A stretch of 42,185 bases of DNA, taken from an uncultured Clostridia bacterium (GTDB taxonomy: Bacteria > Bacillota > Clostridia > TANB77 > CAG-508). Position numbers and translations under genes: made by a program. The stretch is taken from contig CALXUX010000061.1 in NCBI GenBank assembly GCA_944391785.1, positions 1 through 42,185 of the forward strand, read 5' to 3'. The notes under the pieces were generated by a model. That model had not been told where the DNA came from, ran no database searches, and worked only from the letters and a program-made list of their open reading frames with translations. Of this stretch, positions 16,662 through 26,500 are shown piece after piece (within the stretch, counting starts at the first letter, position 1; each line of letters starts with the position of its first letter).

Positions 16662-17342
16662 CTAAGAAAATAATAGCATTATTAAAATAAGGTATAAACT
16701 TTCATCTTTAACTTCTTGTTTGTAAAGAAAAATTAGAATACCTACAATTATAATATCATCCATAAAAATATCAATACCAAATAGTTCAAAAATAGGTTCT
16801 TTATTATCTGTAATTCCATTTGGGTTAAATGATAAAGGACCTATTGAGCGTGGTAAAAAATTTAAAAAATCAAAATTAGTATTTTTATTGTAAGAATTTG
16901 AAGAATCAAAATTAGTATTTTTATTGTAAAAATTTGAAAAATTATCAGAGCATTTATTAGAATTGATACTAGTCTTTTCATTTTCAAATGTTGCATTAGA
17001 TAAATTATTTATATTAGGTGAATTACTTTGTTTGTTAGAATAATTTGTAAACTTAGGACTATTATTAGAGCAATTATTAACTTTAGAACTATCATTTGAA
17101 GTATGCACTTGATTATCGCAATTTTCTGTAATACTACCTGAGTGATTTGGCCTATTTAGATAATTATTTGAATATTTAGGAAAATTATTAAAATTACTAT
17201 GTGAATTATTGTATAACTTATTATTTAAATTCATATTAGAGTTATAATTTGAATCATTTTTCTTACCATAATGACTAGGATAATTTGTATAATTTCTATA
17301 AAGGGGTCTTCTAAAAAAAGCTTGTGGGAAAAAGCTATTCAT
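16662..17342 (-). CDS. Asn-rich protein with conserved hydrophobic C-terminus, unknown function
   Basis: No named function. The 226-residue protein starts MNSFFPQAFFRRPLYRNY and has a long low-complexity Asn/Ser/Tyr-rich middle (about residues 20-165). It ends with FELFGIDIFMDDIIIVGILIFLYKQEVKD and a last hydrophobic stretch. I recognise that ending as the conserved part of a hypothetical protein widespread in Clostridia; the middle is species-specific filler. It contains a 36-bp tandem duplication. The start ATG overlaps the stop of the preceding gene by 8 bases, and its AGGAG lies in the last codons of that gene, so translation is coupled. No signal peptide; it could sit at the inner membrane face. 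Confidence 0.65.
   Translation of the reverse strand: MNSFFPQAFFRRPLYRNYTNYPSHYGKKNDSNYNSNMNLNNKLYNNSHSNFNNFPKYSNNYLNRPNHSGSITENCDNQVHTSNDSSKVNNCSNNSPKFTNYSNKQSNSPNINNLSNATFENEKTSINSNKCSDNFSNFYNKNTNFDSSNSYNKNTNFDFLNFLPRSIGPLSFNPNGITDNKEPIFELFGIDIFMDDIIIVGILIFLYKQEVKDESLYLILIMLLFS
16868..16939 (-). repeat. 36-bp tandem duplication
   Basis: Two near-identical 36-base units (16868-16903, 16904-16939) encode the repeated NKNTNFD segment within the Asn-rich protein. The length keeps the frame. Confidence 0.8.
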
Positions 17343-17820
17343 TATTATTCTCCTTATTTTTTGTATTTAAATTACCATTTTTGAAAAGTTCGGCCATTTT
17401 TCCCATATTTAATAGATTAATATAATTATCTAATTTATCTTTTTTTCCTTCTCTTAGATAAGGGCGTAAAGAATTAAGAAGATTTTTATTTGGGTTGTTA
17501 GAATCATTCATCTTATTTATAATTGAAGACATTTTCATAATAGTGTTCATATCGATATTGTTAAAATTGGGTATGTTAGAACTAGAAGAATTATTCATAT
17601 TGTTAGAAGATGTTGCAGTATTATTAAAAGAATTTTGAGATTGATTCATATTTGTGCTGTTGTTTTCGTTAGAGTTGTTTGGGTTTGAAAACATTTTCTG
17701 GAAGTTTTGCATAACATCAGGTGGAATCTGAGAAATTACATCCTGCATATTGCCGTTTTTTACCATGTTTTGAATGTTTTTGATGGTATCTTCATTTAAA
17801 TTGATATTGTTATTATCCAC
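17335..17820 (-). CDS. Asn-rich helical protein, unknown function, partner of the next gene
   Basis: The 161-residue protein starts at GTG 17820, with AGGAGG eight bases before it. The ends are conserved-looking: an N-terminal helix region DTIKNIQNMVKNGNMQDVIS and a C-terminal NLLNSLRPYLREGKKDKLDNY ending in a hydrophobic helix (INLLNMGKMAELF). Between them lies an Asn/Ser/Met-rich linker. The ending resembles Clostridial hypothetical proteins that carry LLxALKPYLSxxRQxKID near the C-terminus and are encoded next to the partner above. The 8-base overlap indicates a two-gene operon. No known enzyme or binding motif. Confidence 0.65.
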   Translation of the reverse strand: MDNNNINLNEDTIKNIQNMVKNGNMQDVISQIPPDVMQNFQKMFSNPNNSNENNSTNMNQSQNSFNNTATSSNNMNNSSSSNIPNFNNIDMNTIMKMSSIINKMNDSNNPNKNLLNSLRPYLREGKKDKLDNYINLLNMGKMAELFKNGNLNTKNKENNNE

Positions 17821-17980
17821 ATTAAATTCCTCCTTTTAACTGTTTTTTTGTAATAAGTAAGATTATATACAATATTATTATATGTAATAGATAAAAATAA
17901 ATTGACAAAACTATTGAACAAAATAAAATTAATTAAGTTTGTATTAGGCAGTTGTTATGATATACGGCCTAAAATTAGCC

Positions 17981-18192
17981 GCCTAAGTGAAGGTAATATG
18001 TATAATTTTAAAATATAAACGGCTCCTTGCATAGCATAAGAACTTCTAAGTAAAATTTTCGGCACCCTTTCTGCATAATTTTCTTGGGCGAAAATTTGTA
18101 AGCTTTGTCCAAAAATTTTACCTAAGAAGTTCTAATGCTATTCCAGTCGCACATTTATATTTTAAAATTATACATATTACCTTCACTTAGGC
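17981..18192. repeat. 212-bp long-hairpin (MITE-like) element, copy 1
   Basis: Outer arms 17981-18019 and 18154-18192 are perfect 39-bp reverse complements (beginning GCCTAAGTGAAGGTAATATG). The interior also pairs almost throughout: AGAACTTCTAAGTAAAATTTT with the complement of AAAATTTTACCTAAGAAGTTCT, and an apex AATTTTC / GAAAATT. The whole can fold as one long hairpin. It has no coding capacity. A second copy starts near the right edge of the window. Confidence 0.85.
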
Positions 18193-18272
18193 TTCTCTAC
18201 ATATTAAAATAAGAGCTATTACTACTAGTACAAAATTAATAAAAGAAAATCCAAAAAAAATAGCGAAAAATA

Positions 18273-18301
18273 TTGAAAAATACACAAAATCAATGTATAA
18301 T
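18273..18301 (+). promoter_or_regulatory. Upstream promoter P1 of the first surface module
   Basis: TTGAAA at 18273-18278 and TATAAT at 18296-18301, spacer 17. Confidence 0.5.
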
Positions 18302-18339
18302 ATATAGTAGACATTTATGTAACGTAAAATTGACCCAAG

Positions 18340-18375
18340 TAACACAAATGAAACAAAAATTTAACACAAATGAAA
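18340..18375 (+). promoter_or_regulatory. Direct repeats TAACACAAATGAAA between two promoters
   Basis: Exact 14-mers at 18340-18353 and 18362-18375, offset by 22 bases (about two helical turns), between P1 and P2. The spacing suits side-by-side binding of a regulator; no factor can be named. Confidence 0.45.
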
Positions 18376-18442
18376 TAAAAGTGCACCCACAATTTCCGTA
18401 GCCAAACCCCAAAAAAGCTCAAAAATTGTAAAAAAAGCACTA

Positions 18443-18471
18443 TTGACATCAAGCTATACACTATATAATAT
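18443..18471 (+). promoter_or_regulatory. Proximal promoter P2 of the first surface module
   Basis: Consensus TTGACA at 18443-18448 with TAATAT at 18466-18471 (spacer 17), or overlapping TATAAT at 18464 (spacer 15). About 40 bases before the ATG. Confidence 0.6.
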
Positions 18472-18510
18472 ATAAATGATATACTAAAAACAAATTTAGG
18501 AGGGATTAAA

Positions 18511-21500
18511 ATGAAAGGTAAAATAGGACAAACAATGCTAGTAATAGCAATAATTCTTTCAATGACTTTAGCAAACTTTTTATTTTTAGGAGTAAACACA
18601 ATAGCCTATGCTGCAGAAATTTCAAACCAAGACCTTGTAACAAACAACAAAAACGTAGAATTTGGAGTACAACTAATAGACAAAGAAGGCAATTTAGTAA
18701 ACGATTTAGAAGCAAAAATGAATGAAGAAAACCTAAAACTACGTTTAACAGTATCTGTGAAAAAAGACGGATATTTTAATGGAACAGTTACACTTGGATC
18801 TAGTAACTTCAGGCTAAAAACAGACATTTTAAGTGAAGGAATATCAAAAATACAAGAAAATGTAATAACACTAAACCAAGTAAATGCAGGAGAAACAAAA
18901 GAATTAGATGTAGGAATAGAAATAATAAAAGACGATATTTTTGATATAAATTCTATAGATATGGAAAGTAACCTAACAATAAATGGTATATACAAAGACA
19001 GTACAGAAAAAGACATAACAATCACAGCAACAAAAAAAGTAAAACTAATACTAACAAGTCCATATGATAGAGAATATATAGGATCAATATTAAACTATGA
19101 ATTAATAACAAACAAAGTGTTAGACTATGAAGGAGAGCCAAAAAGAATAATACAATTAAAAGTAAACTCTGGAATAGAAAATAACCTTTATCCTATTAAA
19201 ACCTCAAAATTAGAAGTCCCATCACCTAAAGTAGAAGATAAATACCCAGAAACAGTTAAAGTAATCTCAATAGGAAACCTAGCAACAAATAGCCAAACTT
19301 TACAAAACGACAATTGGGAATACAATCCAGAAACAGGAAAAATAGATATAACAATTGAAAACAAAGCAGAAGATGGAAAAGTAAATTGGAAAAAAGAAGG
19401 GCAAGATACATATATAGTTACATATATATATGATTCAATAGAAGAAAGTAGTAATCAAAGCATAGAAGGAACAGCCCAATTTGCTTTATATGACAAAAAC
19501 AATACAACTATTTCAGCAAAATATGAAATGGAAATGGGACCAGAAGAAAAAGATTCAGTATTAACAATTGATGTAGCAAGCCAAGAGACAAGTATATATA
19601 AAGGAAAACTATATGCAGGAATAGATAGAAAAATAGTACAAGACATATCATTAAATGTAAATATGGCAAATATAGCAGACGAAATATCTTTAGTAGAAAA
19701 TATACAAAATATTGGACTTGAAAATGTATACACAAGTCAAATCAAACTAAATAAAGCAAATTTCCAAAAAATACTTGGAGAAGAAGGACAAATAAAAATA
19801 TATAATAATGAAACAAATGCACAAATTGCTACAATAAACAAAGACACAGAAACAGATGAAAATGGAGATATAATTCAAAAATTAGGAGAAAATGTAAAAC
19901 AAATAAGAATAGTAACATCAGCACCAACAGAAGAAGGAAGCATCAACTTTGAAATAACAAAATTAATAAAACAAAATTCAGAAGAACTAGTAAAAAATGC
20001 AAAAACAATATCATTTACTTTAGAAGGAACATACACATCAAGTGATATGGTAACACCACTAGAGGCAAAAACATCAGTAATTGCTTTAGAAGAAACTCAA
20101 AGTTCAGCACAAATAACAATAGACAGGAACGAACTATCTACAATGGTAGTAAACGAAAATATTGAAATGAGAGTACTTCTTAATTCAAATACAGAAAAAG
20201 ACGAACTATACAAAAATCCTAGAATAGTAATAGAATTACCAGAGCAAATAGAAAATATTGATGTAAAATCAATAGATATGCTATATGCAGAAGATTTTAA
20301 AATAACAGAATCATTTAAAAGAGGAAATGTAATAGAAATACAACTAGAAGGTGAGCAAAGTAAATATGCAACTGGAGCAATAGAAGGACCAACAATAATA
20401 ATTGTAGGAGATATAACAGTAGACAAAACAATAGGAAGTAGCACACAAAACATAAAACTAACATATACAAACGAAAAAGCAATAAATTACAATACTGCTT
20501 CAGGATATGGAGAAGAACTATTACCAATAAACATAGTATCATATGCAGGAATGGTAACAAACACAATAGTACCACAATATGGATTACAAGTAATTAATAA
20601 TGAAGGAGAAAAAACAGCAAAATTACCATTAGCATCAGAGCAAAATACAATAACATATGGCAGTGAAATAATAAATAACAATGATAATAAAGTTTCAAAT
20701 GTAAGAATTTTAGGAACATTCCCTACACAAAATGAAACAAATAATATAGAAACATCTGTAGGAGCACTTAATATAGGTCAAATAGATCAAAGTAAAGTAA
20801 AAGTATATTATACAGAAAATCCAGATGCAACAGATGATATAACAAATGCAAGCAATGGCTGGAGTGAAGAACTAAATGACCAAGCAAAAGTACAAAAATA
20901 CTTAATAGTAATTCAAGAACTAAATGTTAGTGAAAGTTTAAGTTTTTCATATGATATATCAATACCAGCTAATCTAGAATACAACAAGATAGCAGAATTA
21001 GGATATAGTATAAATTATACAGAATCAACAGGAGTAAATAAAAATGTTAATCTAGATTCATTAAAATTAGAAACAGGAGTAGGACCAGTACTAGAAACAA
21101 GTATAAAGGCATATGTAGGATCAGAAGAAGCAACAAATGTAGTACAAGGTGAAATGGTAAGATATGAATTAACAGCCTCAAATGTGGGATCAGAAGATGT
21201 TACAAATATAACAATGCAAGCACCAGTTCCAGAAGGAACAACATATATAGAAGAAATCTTACCAGAGTTAGGAATAGGTGGACAAGAAGGTGGATTTAAA
21301 GAAGACGAAACAAGAGAGCAAGTTGAATTTACAATAGATAATTTACCAGTAGGTCAAGCAATTACAAAAACATATTATGTAATAGTAAGAGGAAATGTAT
21401 CTTCTATATCTAATAAATCAACAATACTATATGGAGAAGCTAAAAAAGAATCTCAAGAGATAACTTTAGCAGTAACTCAAGGTAGCTTAGAAGGAAAAAT

Positions 21501-23511
21501 AATATCAATCTCAGAAGATGGAGATGTAGAAAGTGGATACACATATGCATTTAAAGCACTTATAAAAAATAATTCTAATCAAGACATTTCTAATATAGAA
21601 TTTGTACCAACAGCAGAAGGAGCTAAAATTGTAGAATTAGCATATGAAAGCTCAATAGATGATGAAGAAAAATATGTAGAAGGACAAAGCATAACAATAG
21701 ACCAAATAAAAGCAGGAGAAGAAAAAGAAGTATTATTCAAAGTAGAAATGCCAATAGTTACAACACAAGAAAACATCATAATAAATGCACAATGTAATTA
21801 TGAAAACCAAAAATATAGATTTAACCAAAAAACAGTTATTCTAAACGAAATAAAAGCTACAATATCAAATACATCTGAAAACGAAAATGGTTATGTAGAT
21901 GCAGGAGATGTAATCACTTATAAAATAACAATAGAAAACCAAGGAACAAATCAATTAAGTTCAATCATACTAAATGACGAAATTTCTGAATTAGTTTCAC
22001 TAGAACAAATAAGAAGAAATGGAGAAACTTTATCAGAAGACCAATATGAAATAATGTATGACAAATACATTGAAATAGAAGATTCATTAGACCCAGGAGA
22101 AAAAGTAGAATACGAAATAGATGTAGTAGTAAATTATATTCCTAAAAATGATACAGCAAGAGAAATAATAAATATTGCAACACTAACATCAGATGCAATA
22201 GAAGTAGATAGCAAACAAGTTATGCACATATTCGCACCAGAGGTTGAAGATCCAACAGACCCAGAAGATCCAACAGATCCAGAAGATCCAACAGACCCAG
22301 ATGATCCAACAGACCCAGATGATCCAACAGATCCAGAAGATCCAACAGATCCAGAAGATCCAACGGATCCAGATGATCCAACAGATCCAGAAGACCCAAC
22401 AGATCCAGAAGATCCAACAGACCCAACAGATCCAGAAGATCCGACAGATCCAGAAGATCCAACAGATCCAGATGATCCAACAACACAAAGAACAATGATA
22501 ATTAGTGGTAGAGCTTGGCTTGACCAAGATAGTGATGGAAGATTAGATCAAGAAGAAACACTATTAGAAGGAATAACAGTTAAACTATTAAATACAAACA
22601 CAAACACTTTTGCAAAAGATTCAAACGGAAATGAAATACAAGCAGTTACAGATGCAAATGGTTTCTATAGTTTAAATAGAGTTCCAAGAGGAGAATATAT
22701 TGTAATCTTTGAATATGATACTTCAAAATACATCCTAACAGACTATCAAAAAGAAGGAATTGAAACATCTTCAACTTCAAAAGTTATAAACAAAACAATA
22801 GAAGTAGATGGAGAACAAAAACAAGTAGCCGCAACAGATGTTATAAATATTCAATCTGAAAACATAGCAAATATAAACATAGGACTAAAAGAAGCAAAAA
22901 TATTTGACTTAAAACTAGACAAATATGTAAGCAAAATAATAGTACAAAACAATAGTGGAACACAAGTTCAAGAATACAATAATGAAACACTTGCAAAAAC
23001 AGAAATAGACTCAAAACAACTAAATAGCTCAAATGTTATAGTAGAATATACAATAAGAGTTACAAATGAAGGTGAAGTAGAAGCATATGTAAGAAGCATA
23101 GTAGATTACTTATCTTCAGAATATAAATTCAGTTCAGAATTAAACAGTGACTGGTATCAATCAGGACAAAAACTATATAATACAAGCTTATCAAATACAA
23201 AACTATTACCAGGAGAATCTAAAGACATAAAATTAACTGTAACAAAACAAATGACAGTAGACAATACTGGACTAATAAACAACAAAGCAGAAATCAACGA
23301 AAGTTATAACGAATTAGGATTACAAGACATAGACTCAACACCAGGAAATAATCTATCAGAAGATGACTTAGGTTCAGCAGATGTAATGATATCTATAAAA
23401 ACTGGACAAATAGTAAACACAGTATTAATTACAATAATCAGTATAGCAATACTTGGTGGAATAGCATTTGTAATAGCAAGAAAAGTATTAAAAAGAAAAA
23501 TAATAGATTAG
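18511..23511 (+). CDS. Giant secreted surface protein with DPTDPE repeats and SdrD-B-like domain (module A, gene 1)
   Basis: The 1666-residue protein has a signal peptide (KIGQTMLVIAIILSMTLANF ... AYA|AE). About 1,200 residues of beta-rich repeated domains follow, including DUF11-like stretches such as VRYELTASNVGSEDVTNITM and VITYKITIENQGTNQLSSIIL. A low-complexity DPTDPE/D linker covers about residues 1245-1327. Next comes a SdrD-B/prealbumin-like domain (SGRAWLDQDSDGRLDQEETLLEGITVKLL ... YSLNRVPRGEYIVIFEYDTSKY). A last extracellular domain precedes a C-terminal membrane helix and basic tail (ARKVLKRKIID). There is no LPxTG-like motif, so it is probably membrane-anchored rather than sortase-linked. 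AGGAGGG lies before ATG 18511. It is 15 bases upstream of the SpaA-type adhesin and surely co-transcribed. Its paralogue is 29297-34544. Confidence 0.8.
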   Translation: MKGKIGQTMLVIAIILSMTLANFLFLGVNTIAYAAEISNQDLVTNNKNVEFGVQLIDKEGNLVNDLEAKMNEENLKLRLTVSVKKDGYFNGTVTLGSSNFRLKTDILSEGISKIQENVITLNQVNAGETKELDVGIEIIKDDIFDINSIDMESNLTINGIYKDSTEKDITITATKKVKLILTSPYDREYIGSILNYELITNKVLDYEGEPKRIIQLKVNSGIENNLYPIKTSKLEVPSPKVEDKYPETVKVISIGNLATNSQTLQNDNWEYNPETGKIDITIENKAEDGKVNWKKEGQDTYIVTYIYDSIEESSNQSIEGTAQFALYDKNNTTISAKYEMEMGPEEKDSVLTIDVASQETSIYKGKLYAGIDRKIVQDISLNVNMANIADEISLVENIQNIGLENVYTSQIKLNKANFQKILGEEGQIKIYNNETNAQIATINKDTETDENGDIIQKLGENVKQIRIVTSAPTEEGSINFEITKLIKQNSEELVKNAKTISFTLEGTYTSSDMVTPLEAKTSVIALEETQSSAQITIDRNELSTMVVNENIEMRVLLNSNTEKDELYKNPRIVIELPEQIENIDVKSIDMLYAEDFKITESFKRGNVIEIQLEGEQSKYATGAIEGPTIIIVGDITVDKTIGSSTQNIKLTYTNEKAINYNTASGYGEELLPINIVSYAGMVTNTIVPQYGLQVINNEGEKTAKLPLASEQNTITYGSEIINNNDNKVSNVRILGTFPTQNETNNIETSVGALNIGQIDQSKVKVYYTENPDATDDITNASNGWSEELNDQAKVQKYLIVIQELNVSESLSFSYDISIPANLEYNKIAELGYSINYTESTGVNKNVNLDSLKLETGVGPVLETSIKAYVGSEEATNVVQGEMVRYELTASNVGSEDVTNITMQAPVPEGTTYIEEILPELGIGGQEGGFKEDETREQVEFTIDNLPVGQAITKTYYVIVRGNVSSISNKSTILYGEAKKESQEITLAVTQGSLEGKIISISEDGDVESGYTYAFKALIKNNSNQDISNIEFVPTAEGAKIVELAYESSIDDEEKYVEGQSITIDQIKAGEEKEVLFKVEMPIVTTQENIIINAQCNYENQKYRFNQKTVILNEIKATISNTSENENGYVDAGDVITYKITIENQGTNQLSSIILNDEISELVSLEQIRRNGETLSEDQYEIMYDKYIEIEDSLDPGEKVEYEIDVVVNYIPKNDTAREIINIATLTSDAIEVDSKQVMHIFAPEVEDPTDPEDPTDPEDPTDPDDPTDPDDPTDPEDPTDPEDPTDPDDPTDPEDPTDPEDPTDPTDPEDPTDPEDPTDPDDPTTQRTMIISGRAWLDQDSDGRLDQEETLLEGITVKLLNTNTNTFAKDSNGNEIQAVTDANGFYSLNRVPRGEYIVIFEYDTSKYILTDYQKEGIETSSTSKVINKTIEVDGEQKQVAATDVINIQSENIANINIGLKEAKIFDLKLDKYVSKIIVQNNSGTQVQEYNNETLAKTEIDSKQLNSSNVIVEYTIRVTNEGEVEAYVRSIVDYLSSEYKFSSELNSDWYQSGQKLYNTSLSNTKLLPGESKDIKLTVTKQMTVDNTGLINNKAEINESYNELGLQDIDSTPGNNLSEDDLGSADVMISIKTGQIVNTVLITIISIAILGGIAFVIARKVLKRKIID
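22244..22489 (+). repeat. 18-bp tandem repeats encoding DPTDPE/D
   Basis: About thirteen in-frame units of the type GATCCAACAGACCCAGAA, with one 9-base (DPT-only) irregularity. They encode an acidic proline-rich stalk. Overlapping frames are also open here, which is only a by-product of the period. Confidence 0.9.
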
Positions 23512-23526
23512 AAAGGGGGAAGAAAG

Positions 23527-26500
23527 GTGAGTAAAATAAAGAAAAATCTAATATTATTTGTAGTTTTTATCTTAATGTTATTGCTTTTACCATTTGCAAA
23601 AGTAGAAGCGGTACCTCCACAAGAAACTAGTAGAACCCCTACTATTAATGCAACACTTAAAAACTTTAAAGAACAAGGTGCAGATGCTATTGGAGGAAAA
23701 GTAGAACTATCTTTAACAGAAGCATGTATACCAAGTAATGCTCTATATTGTGTAAACCATAGTCAGCACATATATCCAGGTGAATGGTATGGATTAATAG
23801 CAAGTTATCATAATTACACTGTAAAAACATATGCAAAAATAGTAGGAAATAAAATTTATGATAAAAACAATAAACTTATGCAAGGTTCAACAGAAAGCCA
23901 AAGAACAAAAGAGAAAACAATAAATGCAAAACTAGGCTTTATGATGTATAAAGGTGGAGGAATGGGAACATATGATAACTTACAACCATCTGGTGGGGGG
24001 TTAGTTGCAATCCCAGATTATAGCCAATCACAAAGAGCAATATATGAAAATATAAATACTTGGTTTACAACAGTAGGTAAATATTTTGGATTATCAAGTT
24101 GGTATGATAAAGAAAATGTAGACAGTGACCATAAAGATCGTAATCCAGAAAAATACGAAGTAAGCAAAGAATATACCAAAGAAATGAACGAATATGTAAA
24201 TAGTCTAGGAGACACAGAAAATATTGAAGAACCAACAGATAATACAGCAAAGGAAAACCTAAAAGTAAGTAGTTACACAAGAGATGGAAAAATATATTAT
24301 AGAGTAGGACCATTAAACTGGCATTTCTCAGGAACAGTTGAAAGTATAAATGTAACTGACGAAAACGGACAAACTATTAATAATAACAATATATTAATAA
24401 GCCAATATAAAGGAAATACAGAAAACTTTATACAAGCAGAAGATATAAAATCAAATTCTAACTTCTATATTTCAGTTAGTGCAGAATCAGGAGCAAAAGG
24501 AATAAGTGATATATCAGCTAAATTCAAAATTTCAGATGCAGGGGAAATTTATACAGTTGAGCTTTGGTTCTTAGAATCATCATCTGGTTCACAACGTTTT
24601 ATGATGGCAAACCCTACAAAAGAAACAATATCTAAAGAATTAAGTATTACAACAGAAGCAGATATAGACTTTACAGCAAATCTACAAATTGTAAAAGTAG
24701 ATAAAGATCAAAATACACCACTTGTAGGAGTAGGATTTAAAGTACAAAACAGAGAACTAGGAAAATATGTTCAAGTTACAAATGGAAATGTAAACTATGT
24801 AGACAATATAGAAGATGCAACAGAGTTTATAACAGACTCAAATGGAAGAATAGAAATTGAACAACTTTTAATAGGAAGATATGTAGCATACGAAACTAAA
24901 AACCCAAATGCAGGTTATATAGCAAAAACAGAAGGTATAGAAATATCAACAGAAAATTCAAATAACACAATAGAAAATGAATACCAAATGGGAAGTTTAA
25001 AAATAGAAAAAGTAGACAAAGACGAATCTACTGTAAACTTACCAAATGTTGAATTTACAATACAAGCACTTACAGGAGAACAAGCAGGAAAATATGTATC
25101 TGTAGATAATGGTATAGCAGTATACCAAGAAGAAAGAGTAACAGTAAGAACAAATGCAGAAGGAATTATAGAAATAGACAACCTATGGCTTGGAAACTAT
25201 GAAATAACAGAGGTAAGTAACCCAAACTACGGATATGTAGTAGATGGAACACCACATACTGTTACAATAAATAAAAGAGTAGAAACAACATATGAATTTG
25301 AAAACGAATACAGATTAGGAAGTCTAGAAATAGAAAAAGTAGACAAAGATAACAATTCAACAAAACTTGCAAATGTAGAATTCACAATAAGAGCTCTAAC
25401 AGGAGAAAAACAAGGACAATATGTATACTTAAACGATGATGGAACAGCAGGATATAGTAATACACAAGTTACAGTAAAAACAGATACAAATGGACGTATT
25501 GAAATAGATCAAGTATGGGTAGGAAACTATGAAATCACAGAGGTAAATAACCCAAATTACGGATATGTATTAGACGGAACACCACAAACTGTAACAGTAT
25601 CAAAAAGAGCAACAGCAACATACACAATGGATAACGAATATATGCTAGGAGCATTAAGAATAGAAAAAGTAGACCAAGATAATCCATCAATAAAACTTCC
25701 AAATGTAGAATTTACAATAAGAGCAATAACAGGAGAAATGGAAGGACAATATGTATACTTAAATGATGACGGAACAGCAGGATATTCAAATACTCGCCAG
25801 ACTGTAGTAACAGATCAAAATGGAATTATAGAAATAAACGAAATGTGGGTTGGAGACTATGAAATAACAGAGGTAAGTGTAAGCAACACAAACTATGGTT
25901 ATATAGTAGACCCTACAGTAAGAACAATAACAATAAATAAAAGAGAAACTTTACAATATCAAATAACAAACAGAAAAGAATACATAAAATTATCAGGATA
26001 TGTATGGCAAGATATACAAGCAGAAAAACAATCAATAAGAAATGACCTATATCAAGATGACGAATTTGATATTAATGATACATTAGTATCAGGAGTTTCA
26101 GTAAGACTAAAAGAAGGAAATACAGTAGTAAAACAAACAACAACAGACGAAAATGGAGCATACCTATTTACAGATGTAATAATAGACAAATTACAAGACT
26201 ACTATATCGAATTTGAATATGATGGATTAAGATATCAAAATGTAGCAGTAAATTTATCAAAAGACAACGGAAGTAAAGCATCAGAAGGAACAAGACGTCA
26301 ACAATTTAATAATGAATTTGCTGAAGTAACTAAAGGTCAAATGAATAATACTGCAATGGTTATAAATCAAGAAAGAAATAGGGCAATTCAAATACAATAC
26401 GAACTACATCCAGAAACAGCATCTGCAACAATAGGAGACACAAGTATTTGTGATATAACAGCAAGAACAAATGATGCAGGATATGTAATAACATATGAAA

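Larger units (their letters stand above)
17821..18510. other. 690-bp regulatory/repeat region before the first surface module
   Basis: No gene is supported. It holds a degenerate GTTACRATTCACGG copy (17954-17967), the 212-bp hairpin element, two tandem sigma-A-type promoters, and a pair of direct repeats between them, all ahead of the giant surface operon. Confidence 0.7.

Noticed and set aside
17981..18192. CRISPR array or integron attC interpretation of the hairpin element
   Set aside because: There is one long inverted repeat, not regularly spaced direct repeats, and no cas or integrase gene nearby. Two isolated copies do not form an array.
22220..22527. Open frames on both strands across the DPTDPE repeat (for example Gln/Ile-rich or Leu/Asp-rich products)
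   Set aside because: An 18-base period without stops is open in several frames; these are shadows of the real stalk-coding frame. The same holds at 33046-33771.
24991..25970. Considered as CRISPR or phage tail-fibre repeats
   Set aside because: The 330-bp units are in frame and encode SpaA domains with isopeptide-type residues, a signal peptide upstream and a sorting-type signal downstream.
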